Shown: positions 42,848 to 55,865, counted from the first letter of the stretch. The stretch is 64,000 nucleotides of DNA from Fallopia convolvulus (GCA_964016875.1 OZ024735.1:1790469-1854468); one strand, 5' to 3'. Notes: generated from the sequence alone by a model not told the origin. Program-made: numbers and translations.

Positions 42848-42916
42848 GGGTCCGTTTGGATTGTCGCATTGAATGCATTAAGCTGTGCATTAAATGCAGC
42901 AATCCAAACGGAGACC
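42848..42916. mobile_element. 69-bp MITE in duplicated block copy 2
   Basis: GGGTCCGTTTGGATTG at the left faces CAATCCAAACGGAGACC at the right, near-perfect 16-bp inverted termini, with an imperfect palindrome (GAATGCATTAAGC / TGCATTAAATGC) between. It is absent from the other copy of the block, so it inserted after or at the duplication. The GGGTCCGTTTGGAT-type termini are common in plant hAT-like MITEs. Confidence 0.7.
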
Positions 42917-43690
42917 AAGTAATTACATTAAATGCCCTCAATATATCTTGACATAATGAAAAAAGCAGTTTACAGATCTATTGATGTCAAAATCAAATCT
43001 TCAAGGAATGCGTCTCAAGGTTGACTAAAACTAAAGACCACCATCCACATAACAGCCAGCAATATGCACAGAGCAAGAGGTCAGATACTTCAGTATCAGC
43101 CAAACAAAATGCTACTATTAGCCAAAACCAAAAAGATTAACAGTATATAATTTAGTCTAAATAAGTCTAAATAAAACTTTGATGGTAGCTCTAAACAGCG
43201 ATCAGAGTTACAATACAAGATCGCAATTTTCTATGACAATGCTACTCCCATAGAGGCAAATGACAATTTCATACTAATAAGCTTGAAAATGACAAAAAAA
43301 CTACACTCCATTCTCAATGAAGTGTATATGACAGATAAATCCTATTACACTGCAACCTTTTTTTGTTTCATTAGCACTACAAATAACAAATCATTAGAAC
43401 AACTAACATAAACGTAAATAACAATTTCATATAATACGCTTGAAAATGTCTACAAAACAGCACTCTAATCTCATAAAGTCCATATTATAGCTAAAACCTA
43501 TTACATAGCTAAATCGTAGTTTTTTTTCATTAGAACTGAGAATCATAGATCATTTGAACAACTAACAATGCTTAGCAAAGCCAAAAATGAGCCCAACATT
43601 AACATAATCCAACACAAAAGCCAATATCAAAGTGATCAAGCTTACATTTCATAATATGAAACGTAACCAAACAAGGGAAAGCAATTCACC

Positions 43691-44265
43691 TTAGATGTTG
43701 CTTGGGTACATGAAAACTCTGACCTTGTCACCCTAATCACCAAATAGAAACACAAAACTCCAATTAGCACATAAACTAAACTCTCCCCGCAAACAAAAAC
43801 AAGAACCAAACAACGAGCTAAACCAATCCAATAGTACAAAGAGAGTTTTCGGACGAAATTACCATAGATTTAGGAGGCAAATTGGACTTGAACTGAGCAC
43901 GAACAACGCCAGTATTTCCATGGGGCCTAATGACCTTACCCCAAATGCACCTGTAATGGGAGCCATTCCTCTTAATCTTGGCCTTGTAGATGTAAGCCAA
44001 ACGCTTTCCCTGGTACCACGTCACCTCCTCCTTAGTGTTAACTCCTTCAATCTGGATCAACGACGTGCTCGGATACTGGTTCGACTTCGACCTCTTGTAC
44101 CCTAGGATCGAACCCCTAACGTACAACCTGAAGGGAGCCAAAGAAACAACTCAAATGCATTCATAACCAAGCGCATAAGATTCAACTCCACATAGAACAT
44201 CAAATTAGACCCTCGCGGAGCGGGAATTCGAACCTGACACGCTCTCCTTGGCGCTCCTTCACCAT
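43691..44265 (-). CDS. 60S ribosomal protein L35a (eL33), copy 2
   Basis: Minus-strand CDS of three exons: 44265-44234, 44127-43863 and 43732-43691, 112 residues. Exon sizes (32, 265, 42 nt) and all four splice sites equal those of copy 1. The only protein difference I noticed is Ser to Thr in EEV(S/T)WYQGK. Structural protein of the large cytosolic ribosomal subunit. Both copies look functional; which is better expressed cannot be read from sequence. Confidence 0.95.
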
Positions 44266-44333
44266 GGTTGTTGATTCGGGTTCTGCAAAGTGCTCGGCGG
44301 AAGTGAAAATGGGCAAAGGGGATGCTACCGAAA

Positions 44334-44469
44334 AAACCCTAGACTGAATCTGTTTTTTAAGGGTGTGCAAGTGCCCTGGGCCGGGTTGGACGTCGATGCT
44401 AATAAAGGAGTTCAAACGTGTCCAGCCCATTTTATATATGGGATAGTGTTCATATTCTTCATTTGGGCC
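44334..44469 (-). promoter_or_regulatory. Telo-box and site II motifs of L35a copy 2
   Basis: AAACCCTA at 44334-44341. Site II TGGGCC/T motifs are at 44377-44382, 44424-44429 (complement) and 44464-44469. All motifs of copy 1 are retained, and the duplicated block ends right at the last one. Confidence 0.75.
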
Positions 44470-45004
44470 TAGGGGATTTAGTTCAAATGGAGTTGTGAAA
44501 AAATTTTATGAATAGAGTTGAGAATATCTTTATTTTCTGTTAAATCAAAATTCAATACCTAAAAAAAAGAATTAAGTCCACCTTTGCAGTATTGAACTTG
44601 GTGCCTCTAAGATCGGGATGGAAGAAGAACACCCCTGAGATTAGGTCGAAGGAAGAAATCTACAGGGGGAGGAGGGAAGTTGATGCCTCTTACCGGCGAC
44701 AAAACGAAGCACACGAAAGGTGGTAGTACTAATGGATCTGAACCAATTGGTTGTGCCACTGCTCGACCTGGCGAGTCGGCACCAATAGTTGAGCGGAATG
44801 AGACGGTCACACCCAAAATAGGAAGACCAAGTCGTATTTGAGCTCGAGGATGAAAAGGAAGGAGAGGAGTCGAGCTCTTATCGGTGGGTACACACGGGTA
44901 CATCGACCGATGAGTGGGATGAAACGATCCGAAGCCCGACGATTTCGACACTTGTGAGCCAAGAAAACTCTCAAAAGCTAGCAAGAAAAAAGGGTTCAAC
45001 TATC
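44470..45004. other. Non-coding stretch before the truncated LINE
   Basis: GC-richer from 44600. The minus strand has a 130-codon ORF (44607-44999) with no recognisable domain. Probably TE-derived. Confidence 0.35.
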
Positions 45005-46370
45005 ATATAAATGCAACAGATTGAGCTTACAAATATTGCTTTCGCTGATGATCTGTTATTATTCTACAAACCCAAAAAGTGTACTCTCCAGATTATTAAG
45101 CATTGCCTCTTGGATTTTGGGATTGAATTAGGCTTGAATGCTAATCCTAATAAGAGCAAGGTGTTCTTTGCTGGAGTTAGTGCAACCATGAAAGAAGAAT
45201 GGATCTGGGGTGCAAACATGGGAAACTTTCCTATTAGATATTTGGGTTTGCCTTTGCATACAAAAAAGTTGAAAATTGGCGAGTAACCTTATCAACAAAA
45301 TTGTTACTCTAATTCAGAGAAGAGGCTTGAGTAAGCTCTCCTATGTTGCGAGAGTACAAGTCATAAACTCTATGATTGAAGGGGTATTATCTTTCTGGAT
45401 GCAAGCACTGATTTTACCCTATGCAGTGATTAAGAGAATTGAAAGTTTATGTAAATCCTTCCTTTGGACAGGTTTGCTGGAGAAAAAAAAAAGGAGTCTT
45501 GTTGCTTGGTCAAAAGTTTGTAAGCCCTTTGATGAAGGAGGGTTAAATTTTAAAGAGTTGTTGGCTTGGAATAAGACTCTTATCTTTAAACTTGGGCATG
45601 ATATTATAACTAATAAGAGGAATTTATGGACTAATTGGTTGATAAGAATCTGTTGTAAGGAAGCAGTTTTTGGGAGAGGCAAGTGTCCAGTTCTAATTCT
45701 TGGGTTTGGAAATCTGTTCTAAAAGTGAGAGATGAACTGAAAGAGGTTTTCCAAATGCATAACATTGATGTCATAAATAATGTGCAAGTCATTACCAAGA
45801 AAGACACTAAGATGGACTGTTTGGTCATATATGATGTTTTTAGGATGCATTTGCCATCCAAGTTTTGGTGTGCCTTGACCTGGAAAGGGATCCAATCCCG
45901 AAAATTGGCTTTTATTGCTTGGTTGGTCTCATCAAAAAGGCTTCCCACTGCTGGAAAGCTGTATAGCTGGGGGATTATTTAGAATCCTATGTGTCCTTTG
46001 TGTGGTCAAGAGGAAGAGAATGAAGACCATCTTTGGTTCAGATGCACTGTCATACAAGATATTGTTGTTTTGGTTCTGAATTGGTAGGTATTTCAATCAG
46101 GCTCCTTAAAATTGAAGAGTGGTGGCAATGGTTTGCTAGTTCTCCTTCATACAAGAACAACATCTTTCAAACTAAACTTACAACTTTCATTGAGATCAAC
46201 TATTACACTTGGAAATTGAGGAATGAGATAGTGTTTTAGCAAGTTTCTCCCAATACAGAGGTATGTGCTCAAAGTATTATGAGAGACTGCAACATGAGGT
46301 TCATTATCAAGCTTAAGCTCACAGGGAGAAGAGGGCAAGCTTTGAGGTCAAGACTTAGATTTTAATTCCT
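45005..46370 (+). pseudogene. 5'-truncated LINE: RT C-terminus and zinc-finger region
   Basis: The plus strand starts inside RT just before the catalytic motif (IAFADDLLLFYK), continues LNANPNKSKVFFAGV, FPIRYLGLPLHTKKL, then after a frameshift LSYVARVQVINSMI and GLLEKKKRSLVAWSKVCKPF, and a zf-RVT-like segment (WKGIQSRKLAFIAWLVSSKR, then CPLCGQEEE-like sequence near 45990). Stops and shifts are frequent. No poly(A) or target duplication recognised. It differs clearly in sequence from the LINE at 25291-31857. Confidence 0.85.
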
Positions 46371-46374
46371 GATT

Positions 46375-47457
46375 CTTTTTCTAGCTGAGTGTTGCATGTA
46401 ATCTGCGTGGTTTTTTTTGGGTAGATCAGTTGTACAACACCCCCTTTCTTCCCCTTCTGTTGAGTATCTTTGTAGTTTTATAAGGATATTATGAGACAAT
46501 GGAAAGGAAGACCTACATATAAGCTCGATTGCCTTGCTTTATATTAGTGTTGAACATGAGGATATATCCAGTCAAAGCAACAACTGGGTAATCGAAGGTG
46601 TTTTAGGATCTTGGAGTTTGATGTATTTTACCATATATCCTTAGTTGATATATGCTCTTGTATCCCCCCCCTTTCTGATAATATTTTACCATTGGATAAA
46701 CAAGAGATAAACAAGAGATGAAAAGACATGAACCTTGATTCTCCTGCGAGTCACTTTGAAGATTCTTCATCTCGAAATGTCTTTCGATTGTGGTTTGGAT
46801 TGAAAAATTTGGTTAAAATCACTTGAACTCTTTTGGAATGAAGAACGGCTTCTGTGGATAATGGTGAATTCTTTAGAAATTGTGAAAGTGAGAGAGAGAA
46901 ATGGCGGTGCGCATGGTGAAAATGATATAAAGCGCGTTTGATTTTTTTTTGTCAGTTTTTTTAAAACAAAGAGCAATCTCGCCCTCCATTTTATAAGATC
47001 GAACGGATCGGGTGCGTTCTCATTTCACACATGGACGACCATTCGTACAAGACTCTTTATATATCTAAAATTAGTTTTAAAATTCGACTCGTAGTCGTGT
47101 ATGATACTATGAATATAAGTAGTTATTTGTTTTGACACTTCCACCTAAAAACTACTTTTCACCTAAAAACTACTTTTCACCCAAAAACTACTTTTAACAC
47201 TCTTGAAATTCGTAAACTCTCTACTTTTTATGTTTTTCGAGATATAAAAATTTCCTTTTTACCCAAAAACTCCCTTTCACTCACAAGTGAAAGATAAGGT
47301 TTTGTGAGAACTCCACCATTTTACGAGTGATAAAAATGATTTTCTTTTTTACGGTAGCCTGGGTGTGACTGTTGACGAGAGTAAAAGACAGCCAAGTGAA
47401 AATAAAATGTGACTAGAGAAAGCCCCGTAAAGTAGTAGCTGGAAGCGGCCTGAAGCC
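46375..47457. other. Intergenic DNA and promoter of the R2R3-MYB gene
   Basis: No coding sequence recognised. A short tandem repeat of ACCTAAAAACTACTTTTCAC (three copies, about 47141-47195) lies 350 bp before the MYB start. Confidence 0.45.
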
Positions 47458-47547
47458 GTGCTTTGCTTATACACTGCAATACGAAACCCAACTCACCCTC
47501 CCGCTCACCTTTCCCTTCCTCCTCCAAACCTCACCCTACTCTTTCCA

Positions 47548-50500
47548 ATGGAACCCCAAGCTCCGGCCGCGGAATCCGCCGCCATCGCAGACGAAGTCAC
47601 CGTTGCGGCGCTTGCTTTAGGCTCCGGCGCCGACGAGATGGAGGTTCAGGAGGAGAGGGGCGGAGGTAGAAGACGACGCGGCGATCGAGTCAAAGGTCCT
47701 TGGTCCCCTGAGGAGGACTCCGTTCTAAGCCAGCTTGTGAGCAAGTTTGGGGCTAGGAATTGGAGCCTGATCGCCCGCGGCATCTCCGGGAGATCCGGCA
47801 AATCTTGTCGCCTTCGCTGGTGCAACCAGCTCGACCCTGCCGTTAAGCACAAGCCCTTCACCGGTGGGATTTTCTCTCTCTTCACCTCTTTTGTGCTTGG
47901 CGACTTCTTATTGTTTCCTTGATTTTTGATATGCTGTCCTTCCTCTGTGGTTCTACTGCTTGTTAATTGTGCTTTTCCTCTTTAGATTTATCCTTCTCTT
48001 TTTGTGTTCTCTTCCGTCCAATGCTGTACGAATTGTGTGCTTCTCACAGTTAGTGCTGTGATTGGATTAATCTGGCTGGGTACTTCGATTTTGTGCAAGT
48101 TGCTAGGTTTCAAGAATTTCTATCTGCAAGTTCAAGTGGAAGTTTCCATGTTGAATGGTTTCGGCTATGACCTTTTTGTTCCCTTCATGTTTTGGATAAG
48201 TGAAGAGTGAATGGAGATTTCTTGGTTACTTAGAGGCCTGAATTTCCACATCTGTTTTGTATTTTATTACAACTTGCGTGCAAAAGACTTCATTATTCTT
48301 TTATGCTAGCCAATCATACTAGGTCAAGAGCTTCTTCTCTGACAGATTTATAGACACCAGTTTGCTTGTACTTTCTTCTTGCTGAGGCACATGTCAGCTA
48401 TGAAGCTTGGCCTGTACAATGATTAGCATTTTAGGGGTGAACTAGCTAATGCAAATGTCTTAGCACTGTTACTCGATGCTGCTGAATTTTCCTGTTACTC
48501 TGGAGCTTTTAAAGTCTCTAGACTTTATCATGCTTATATCACTAAAATTGTTTGCATTTCAGGCTAACTGCTGATTGCTTGGTCCTTCATTATTTGTCTG
48601 AATACGCTTTACATTTTGTGTAGATGTGGATATTGAGTTTTGCTACACGAATATATTAATGAAATGCACATAGTGTCTCAGAATTCATCTGATGTTTACA
48701 ATCCAATCTCATGTTTGTTCCATTTATGCATCAAATAAATCATGTATCTCAGTGGTTATGGCTGTATCTGCATGTAACAAATTAAAAAAAAGTTCAATAC
48801 ACTTGCATGCCTCTACTGCATGTATATCATATCATAACTTGATAGGTCCGTTTAGTTTTTTTAATTTCATAAGCAGTTTAGAAAAGTAAGGATGGTAAGC
48901 TGGCACCTTTGTTTTCAGCCTTGTTTATATAGTGCTTATCTAGAGCTACTTTCTACAGATGACATATCATCCTGTTAAGTGTCTTTGTTCTAAAATGCTG
49001 TAGTCCATCTTATGAAACTTCTCATTACCCCAGCCTTGTTCAAAATAAAAGCTTCTAGGGAGTATTTATTTTGCTGTCTCAGTTTTATATTATCTGATGT
49101 ATTGTGACTCAAATTTGCCTTAGTATTCTTGTTACACTGGACCATAATGGGCGATGGCAGAAGTTAAATTGTAAATTTTCCTATATCTGATGTAGCAAGA
49201 ATTACATTTTCTTTTAATGAGTTATCAGTTTCTTGTAGGCTAGTGTCCTTTTCCAGCACATAGCTGTGTGCACTTTGTTTAAAAACATTTTTTAGGGTAG
49301 CTGTTTATAGTTGATCAGTAGTCTCGTTATACTTATACTTCTAATAATTCTTTCTTGTAAATGATTTAACTTTTCAAAAATTCCTGCATTTTTCCAATAT
49401 AGGAACTATGACTAGTTTACCGTAGCTTACAAATAAATGGTGTTCATGTTCCTCAGTGCACTTGTTGTTTTATAAGATACTCACCCTAGCCTCCAGATTT
49501 CCAATTTAAGTTATAGAATTTGAGTTCTTTCTACATGATCAAATTTTCCTTTTAGGGCACTAAACTAGTGAATCCCAATCTCCTTGCAATGTTTGGTTCT
49601 GTAATACTTTGTACATGTCTCCTCTTGATTTTATTCTCATCTCCTCCTTGCAGTCCTCTCAGTTGCCTCTCCTCATAAAACACATTCTCACAACCTTCTT
49701 CCCGTCTTAGCTTGAAGACTCCAACTTGTTATCTACGTAATTTCTTTAGTATTTCCTTTCTGACTGCTATAACAAGTGAGGTTCCTTACTAGGAGCTTTT
49801 TCCACACAAATAGACATATTATCTTGCACAAGCTATAGGCAATTGAATAATGGTAGCAGCATTGATTTTGATCATATTGATGCAAATCTTGTTTAATTTA
49901 TGCTACTTTAGTTTCTCTGTGGATGAAATGTTCATCTGAAAGTAGGTAAAAATATTTGCAGAAGAAGAAGATAGTACAATAATCCAAGCACATCATATCC
50001 ATGGAAACAAATGGGCTGTAATTGCCAGGCTTCTTCCAGGAAGGACAGACAATGCAATAAAAAACCACTGGAATTCCACCTTAAGACGACGATGCATAGA
50101 CAGTGACAAATTCACTACAGTGGAATCTATTAACATGACTGAGGATATTACAAAGGGCTCATCCGAGGAAACTTTGTCATGTGGTGGGGACGTTAATTCA
50201 TCCAGAGCTTTTGATGCTAAGGACGTCACGTCTTCCGAAAAAGTGGATGACCAATTTGTACAAAGAGATGAACCTCAATTTGAAACCCAATATAACACCA
50301 CCATTCAAGAGGAGGTATGCACCCTGTTCAAGCCCTGCCCTCGTGTGAGCTCACTGAATGTTTACAATCCTGTGGATGGTCCTGAGATTGCTATGCCATA
50401 TCCATCAAGATTGGTTCCAATTCAAGGATCCTTATTTCAACCTCCCATGCCAGAGGGTGGAATTGGAAAATTGCTTAATGGGATTTTCAATGACAGAATG

Positions 50501-50749
50501 GTTCCTCAGCATTGTGGTCACGGTTGCTGCGGGCCAGCAAGAGTAGGTGATCCTCATCCCAAGAGCTCTCTACTGGGGCCTGAGTTTGTTGAATTCTGTG
50601 AGCCCCAGTCTTTCCCATACCATGAATTGGCTGCAATAGCAACTGATATAAGTAACATTGCTTGGCAAAAGAGTGGGTTGGAGAATAATAGCAGTAAGAA
50701 GACAGTGGATGTTACGGTTGGAGGAACAGCATCTCAAGGACACCTGTAA
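47548..50749 (+). CDS. R2R3-MYB transcription factor, MYB1/MYB25-like
   Basis: CDS = 47548-47863 joined to 49962-50749, 367 residues, with a 2.1-kb intron (ACCG|GTGGGA ... TTGCAG|AAGAAG). Acidic, Ala-rich N-terminus; R2 (about 48-98) KGPWSPEEDSVLSQLVSKFG with RNWSLIARGISGRSGKSCRL and RWCNQLDP; R3 HKPFTEEEDSTIIQAHHIHG with NKWAVIARLLPGRTDNAIKN and HWNSTL. All repeat tryptophans are in place, with Phe replacing the first Trp of R3 as is normal. The long C-terminus has PRVSSLNVYNP, resembling the PRV-xFSVYNP motif of the MYB25/MYB109/MYB1 group. These are DNA-binding regulators linked to hormone and stress responses. The start is the first in-frame ATG after a pyrimidine-rich leader. No internal stops. 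Confidence 0.93.
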
Positions 50750-51399
50750 CCGAGAAGCTCTGTTCAGGGAAATGATAAAAAGAAAAAAAGACCACAACTC
50801 ACAAGCCAAGGGATTTGGTCAGTGATCTGTTAATGAATTTAAGATGATTAGCCGATCCGACGAAAGCAGGAGGCAAGCAGAAGGCTATGACTAGACTGCA
50901 GTGACTCTCAACGATCCATGTAAAGAAGCCCAATTACCATTGTTGTTGGAAAGTAAAGTTTGTATGGTCAATATTGGATGGTGAGAAACTGATCACCATT
51001 GGCAGTCAACTGCCATCTTTAAACTGAAGAAAAATAGGTGATAGGTTGCACTGCACTAGCCATGCAATGTCTGTATTCATCCCCGTGGAAAGTAGAGATT
51101 GTTTTTTACCATCGTTCGGTCTAACTGAGCAACTTTTCTTTCTTGCACTGAGATTGGAATGTCTCTATTCTATTCAAATGAAAGTGGGAAGAGCTGATTA
51201 GAAACGATATTTCACCTCTCCAGGTATAAATTGTTGCTTTTTTAAATAGCAACTCCCCTCAGGCTAAAACAAGAAGGCTATTGTAATACAGTAGAAAGCT
51301 ATTTTTTTCCATTATGAACTGGAAGTTGAAAACCACACCATTTTAATACAGGAAACCTGTATTTAATTTGGAATCAATGGAGAATTTGGATAATCGGAC

Positions 51400-51617
51400 C
51401 TGATATTCTTCAAACAACAGGATCCAGGAATTTTATTGAAAGAATTTTTACAAGATTGTGGTGGATGAATGTTTCTGTTTTTCCCCTTTCCCGAGTTATA
51501 ACAAACTCCTTTCGGTTTTTACACTTTTTACCCTCCTATTCCCACTATTTACAAATAAGTCCCCTACCTTCCTGACTTATTACAAACAAGGGCTATACTA
51601 TTTTCCCTGTAACAAAA
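51400..51617 (-). repeat. Probable 3' LTR remnant of a gypsy element
   Basis: On the minus strand a GGGGGTGTTT purine tract precedes TGTTACAGGG, the expected polypurine tract/LTR junction downstream of the pol remnant at 51644-52320. The far LTR end is not clear. Confidence 0.45.
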
Positions 51618-51643
51618 CACCCCCTGTTTGAGCAACGTTGACC

Positions 51644-52320
51644 TCAAGGTTGAAATGATAGAAACTTTTTCAACAAATCATAGAAAAACTCCCAAGTGGC
51701 TTCTTCAACTGGAGTGTGCTTCCATTGGACTAGAACCTTTGTAGCTGCTTGACCCTGTCTATTAACCATTTTCCTCTCAAAGATACTCTTGGGCTCTTTG
51801 ACAAACACATCTAGCATCACTGTTGGCAACTCTGTAGAACTCAACACTTGACCAACATGTCGCTTCAGCTGAGACACATGAAAGGTAGAGTGGATCTTTG
51901 AAGAATCTAGAAGCTGAAGTTTATAAGCAACTTTTCCAATTCTATCCAGAACTTTATAAGGTCCATAATATTTTGGAGCCAACTTCTGATTACTCCTAGA
52001 CACCACATTTTGTTGCCTATATGGTTGTAATTTGACATACACAAAATCACCAGTATGAAAATCCCTTTCACTTCTTCTCCTATTAGCCACTTTGCTCCAT
52101 CCTATGATGTGCTCTAGTTATATGGAACTTCAAAAGCTGAATCATATCTTCCCTATCCTGCATACTTCTAGCTACCACATCCACCTTTGATTCTCCACGT
52201 AAATAAGGCAAATGAGTAGGTGGTGGTTGCCTATAAACCACCTCATAAGGTGTTAACTGAATTGAAGTATGATAAGATGTATTGTACCTAAAGTTTTGTG
52301 GATGGAAACAAGAGGATAAA
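51644..52320 (-). pseudogene. Ty3/gypsy integrase C-terminus with chromodomain-like tail
   Basis: Two overlapping minus-strand frames joined by a frameshift near 52085. The upstream frame has NTSYHTSIQLTPYEVVYRQP and LPYLRGESKVDV; the downstream frame has FHTGDFVYVKLQPYRQQNVV, KLAPKYYGPYKVLDRIGKVA, HSTFHVSQLKRHVG and VLVQWKHTPVEEATWE, the usual end of plant chromoviruses. Only the last ~220 residues remain. Confidence 0.87.
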
Positions 52321-53100
52321 GAGAAAAAGACAATGGCGTTCATCCCCAAAAAATGAAACGGCGATCCAAAAAGAACTTTACCCATCCCATGGCGGTAGGG
52401 AGATGAATTGTGCAAGTGTAAACAAGGGCAAAGCAAGTGCAAAAGTAGAAAAAAAAGTGAGAAGATTAAAGAAAGCTTACTTGAAAGCATGAGAATATGG
52501 AGGAAAACAAGCGGTGTTTGTTGTGGCAAGAGGAGATGAAAAAACGCCTCAAAATTGAAAGGTCACACATACAAGTACGAGCAAGAGAAAATGGGAGGAC
52601 AAAGGAGAAGATGAAGTTGAGGAATGAGAAAATTTATCATCTTTTACTCACTTTTATAGTTGATGTTCTTAGGCTGGCCCATAACAGAAGTTTGTTTGGC
52701 CCAAGATACATATTCAACAAGCAACCGATCACCATATTTTTGTGTCTCGGGGTTCCTGCGAGAAGAAACATCAAGTCATAGTTGTGATAGTGCGCTGATA
52801 AATCGTGCGCTAAACGACAAGTTAGATGACCAAAGATGCGGGGACAATCGAGAGAGCCTAACATAATCCGCCAAAATCCCTTCTTGAAACACATATGGTG
52901 TGATTCCAAGGATGTGTCGCTGGCAGAGTCGCTCCCCTTCATAAAAAATACAACATTCTCACAAGGATCAGAACATCTCCACCAAGATTCACAAATATAG
53001 CGCGTTAATCAAAGGCAAGTGCAAGACTCATTCATAACCAGTGCAAAATTCCAACACAAGCACGAGATAGGCAACCAAGTAAAACTTCAAGAACAAGAAT
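52321..53100. other. Uncharacterised, probably TE-derived DNA
   Basis: The gypsy integrase match stops abruptly near 52320. The next ~780 bp has no recognisable gene. Purine-rich sequence (GGAAACAAGAGGATAAAGAG) suggests an insertion or recombination breakpoint. Confidence 0.4.
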
Positions 53101-53109
53101 CGGGCACAA

Positions 53110-53860
53110 ACTACCCTAACATGAATGTAAGGAGTCAAACCATTACATTCGCTAAATAGCTAGAAGCACTTGGGTGTCGACATGTCATTATAGGAATCAC
53201 CATCCGACTTCAAAGAACACCACATTTGAATGAAGCATTACACTCGCTAAATGGCGAGATGACACATCGCACATCCCTTTAGCTGACTCGTGGAGCAAAA
53301 TGCATGCACCAATGGCGACGAACCATGTCGCACATCCTCTTAACCAACTCCTAAAGCAAAGTGTTTTCCCCACATTCCACCAATCGATGATCAACGCATC
53401 ACCTAACAACTCGCCTATCTCACATAAAAAATTTTCAATTTTCCAACCCACCCCATCGTCTATAAATAGCCAAATAAGGCGAAGGAGTCACAAAAAACAT
53501 TTCTAGCTCAAGACAATCCCTTGTTGAAAAGGATTCGACATGTTGAAGCACACTGAAAGACCGCACTATTTACATTAGGGAGTTAAAAACAGGCTCTAAG
53601 TCGATGTCTTAAAGGAGAGTTCATGAGTGCATAATCTGTAACTAGGCTAAGGGATAAAAGAAGAACACACAAAATTGGTTGAAGCAGGTATAATTTTAAC
53701 ACTTACTAAGGTGTGTGTAAACTTAAAGCGCGTATCATAAAGTGTGAAATTCCGTTCCTCGAGCGTACATATTTTTCGGGTTTTCAAGTTTCAACACACA
53801 CATTACGTGCTTCGACGATCTTTGTTGACAAATAGCTTCAATGTTGTCATTGGTTCCTTT
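53110..53860 (+). repeat. Probable solo or partial gypsy LTR
   Basis: Contains CTATAAATAGCCAAATAAGG (TATA, 53459) and a downstream CTCAAGACAATCCCTTGTTG stretch resembling the U5-like region at 22970-23010. Two CATTACACTCGCTAAATGGC-type segments occur near 53150 and 53235. No primer-binding site follows. Boundaries uncertain. Confidence 0.45.
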
Positions 53861-54223
53861 AGCTTATGGTGAAGAATTCATGACAAATTCTTCTTCTGTT
53901 GCATGTACATACATGTGAAAAAATGGCATGTCATATGGACTTGTTCTCTTAGTAATGACACTCCGGAGAGCTCAAGGGTCTACAACTTGGAATTCTGCTC
54001 CATTTTTCACTATTGTTGATCAACTGCCTGTTTCTGCTTGGAATTATGCAGTACCTATTGCTCAATCTTTTAGACTTATTAGTATCATCCACTGTACTTA
54101 GCCCCGAACACCTTGTCTTCCTTGTGCAGAGCATTGTACTCGCATTGAGCGACTGCAGGAAGGAGAGCAGAAAAAGGAAGCACAAGAAAGATGGAAGCAG
54201 ACAAGGACAAGAAATGGCGCATC

Positions 54224-54452
54224 TAAATACAATGCTTCATTAGTTATATATCTTGGAAAGCATGGCTGGCTGTTAAAGGCATGAAACGGCAAGACACAAG
54301 AAAGACGGGCAACCAATAAGTAGAAAGTAGAAACTACCATTCCGTTGATGTTTAATCATCTTGGAAAGCATGGCTGGCTGTTAATTTGGGTAGCTAGTTA
54401 TAAATACAATGCTTTATTAGTTATATATCTTGGAAAGCATGGTTGACTGTTA
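54224..54452. repeat. Short dispersed/tandem repeat, three copies
   Basis: AAATACAATGCTTCATTAGT followed by ATATATCTTGGAAAGCATGG and CTGGCTGTTAA occurs at about 54224-54276 and 54398-54452, with the second half alone at about 54356-54383. Confidence 0.75.
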
Positions 54453-54481
54453 ATAAGGTACATAATAAGATGTATTTTGTG

Positions 54482-55056
54482 TCACACGATGATCACTTCA
54501 GCAGTAGTATGAATCTTCAGAAGTCGAGACCTAGCATATTTTCCTAGTCTTGAATGAACACTTACTTCAATGACCATCCGCTTAAGTGCCATAGAGCATT
54601 TCAGTATGTATATTGCAAGCTCCATCTCATACAATTGATCATGAAATCCTTCAATTTTGACTTCTTTCAAATTAAAATATTTTCTTTCGTTGATACTCGT
54701 AACGTCAGTGCCCCTATTCAACTGTCAGGCAGAATAAGGAAACACAAAAGCAATCAACAAGAACACAAGGTCTTTATCGAAAGCGATAGAACTTCAAGGG
54801 AAGGTGTGTATGTGGTGAGAGGATATAAGAACATCGACATGGTTCTTTCCAATTTTGCTTCTTTTAGAAGCGGGACGTTTGAAAACATTATGGATTCTAT
54901 AGAGCCATGATATTCAAACTCCTCGAGATTAGGACATATGAGCCTTATCACAGACCAAGTATCACAGATGCTCATTTTCTTCAAGACACCTATCCGTACT
55001 AATCTTCTTGGCAGGTTGATCATAATGCTGATGTAACTATCAAAGTCAATCAACAA
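54482..55056 (-). pseudogene. F-box/LRR-FBD protein fragment
   Basis: Two minus-strand stretches. The upstream one (55056-54754) has LRR-like repeats (CPNLEEFEYHGSIESIMF, then SNVPLLKEAKLE); the downstream one (54721-54482) is FBD-like (YFNLKEVKIEGFHDQLYEME, then LAIYILKCSMALKRMVIEV). That order matches the C-terminal half of plant F-box FBD proteins, which choose substrates for SCF ubiquitin ligases. The F-box is missing and a frameshift lies between about 54721 and 54754. Confidence 0.75.
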
Positions 55057-55865
55057 GTAGGATCTGAAATCTGTACAAACTCTAAACCATTACCAAACTC
55101 TAAACCAGCACATACTGTTCTCTAGTTTTTCACTTGCTCAACTATGTGGAGGGCGCTAGTTTTTAATTCTATGTAATGATTACATGCTTTTTAATTCTAT
55201 GCAGTCATTAAATACTTGATTAACTTACCCTACAAAATTTACTTGTTTTAAATTGCTCACACAACCATCTTAGTTCGAATTTACGTGCAAATATGAAATA
55301 TTTTTATTCATTTTGATTATTCTCTTACTCACCATCAAGTAGTGATTATACTTTGAAAATGTATTGTAAGATTTCATTTTGTAACGCATGTCATGAAGTT
55401 TTTTATGACATTAAATGTCATCAAGGCCATTTTGATGACATTTGTGGTGATAAACGGATGTCATCAACGCTTTTTTTAATGAAATTTGTGCCTTGATGAC
55501 ATTTGTGATGACAAAAGAATGTCATGTCCTTTGTAATATTTGTGATGATAAATGACCTTGATGATATTTGGGGTGACAAACTAATATCATCAAGTCCCTT
55601 TGATGACATTAGATGTCATCAAGTCCCTTTGCTAATTTAATGTCATCAATTTTTTTGATGACAAATGAATTTCATTAAGACCATTTTAATTATATTTGTG
55701 GTGACAAACGAATGTCATCAAGGTTCTTTTTTATGAAATTTGTGTCTTGATGGCATTTGAGGTGACAATCGAAGGCCATGCCCTTTGATGACAAGTGAAT
55801 TTCATCAAGGCCCTCTTGATGACATTTTGTAAGGCCCAAGGACTTGTAAGCGCTATCCCATGCCA

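Larger units (their letters stand above)
42555..44468. repeat. Duplicated block, copy 2 (contains an L35a gene)
   Basis: Aligns with 32680-34617 in the same orientation. Differences are small indels and a 69-bp MITE at 42848-42916. The ~8 kb between the blocks is almost all TE sequence. Confidence 0.85.

Noticed and set aside
44607..44999. 130-codon minus-strand ORF
   Set aside because: No domain; lies between duplicated block and LINE fragment, likely TE-derived.
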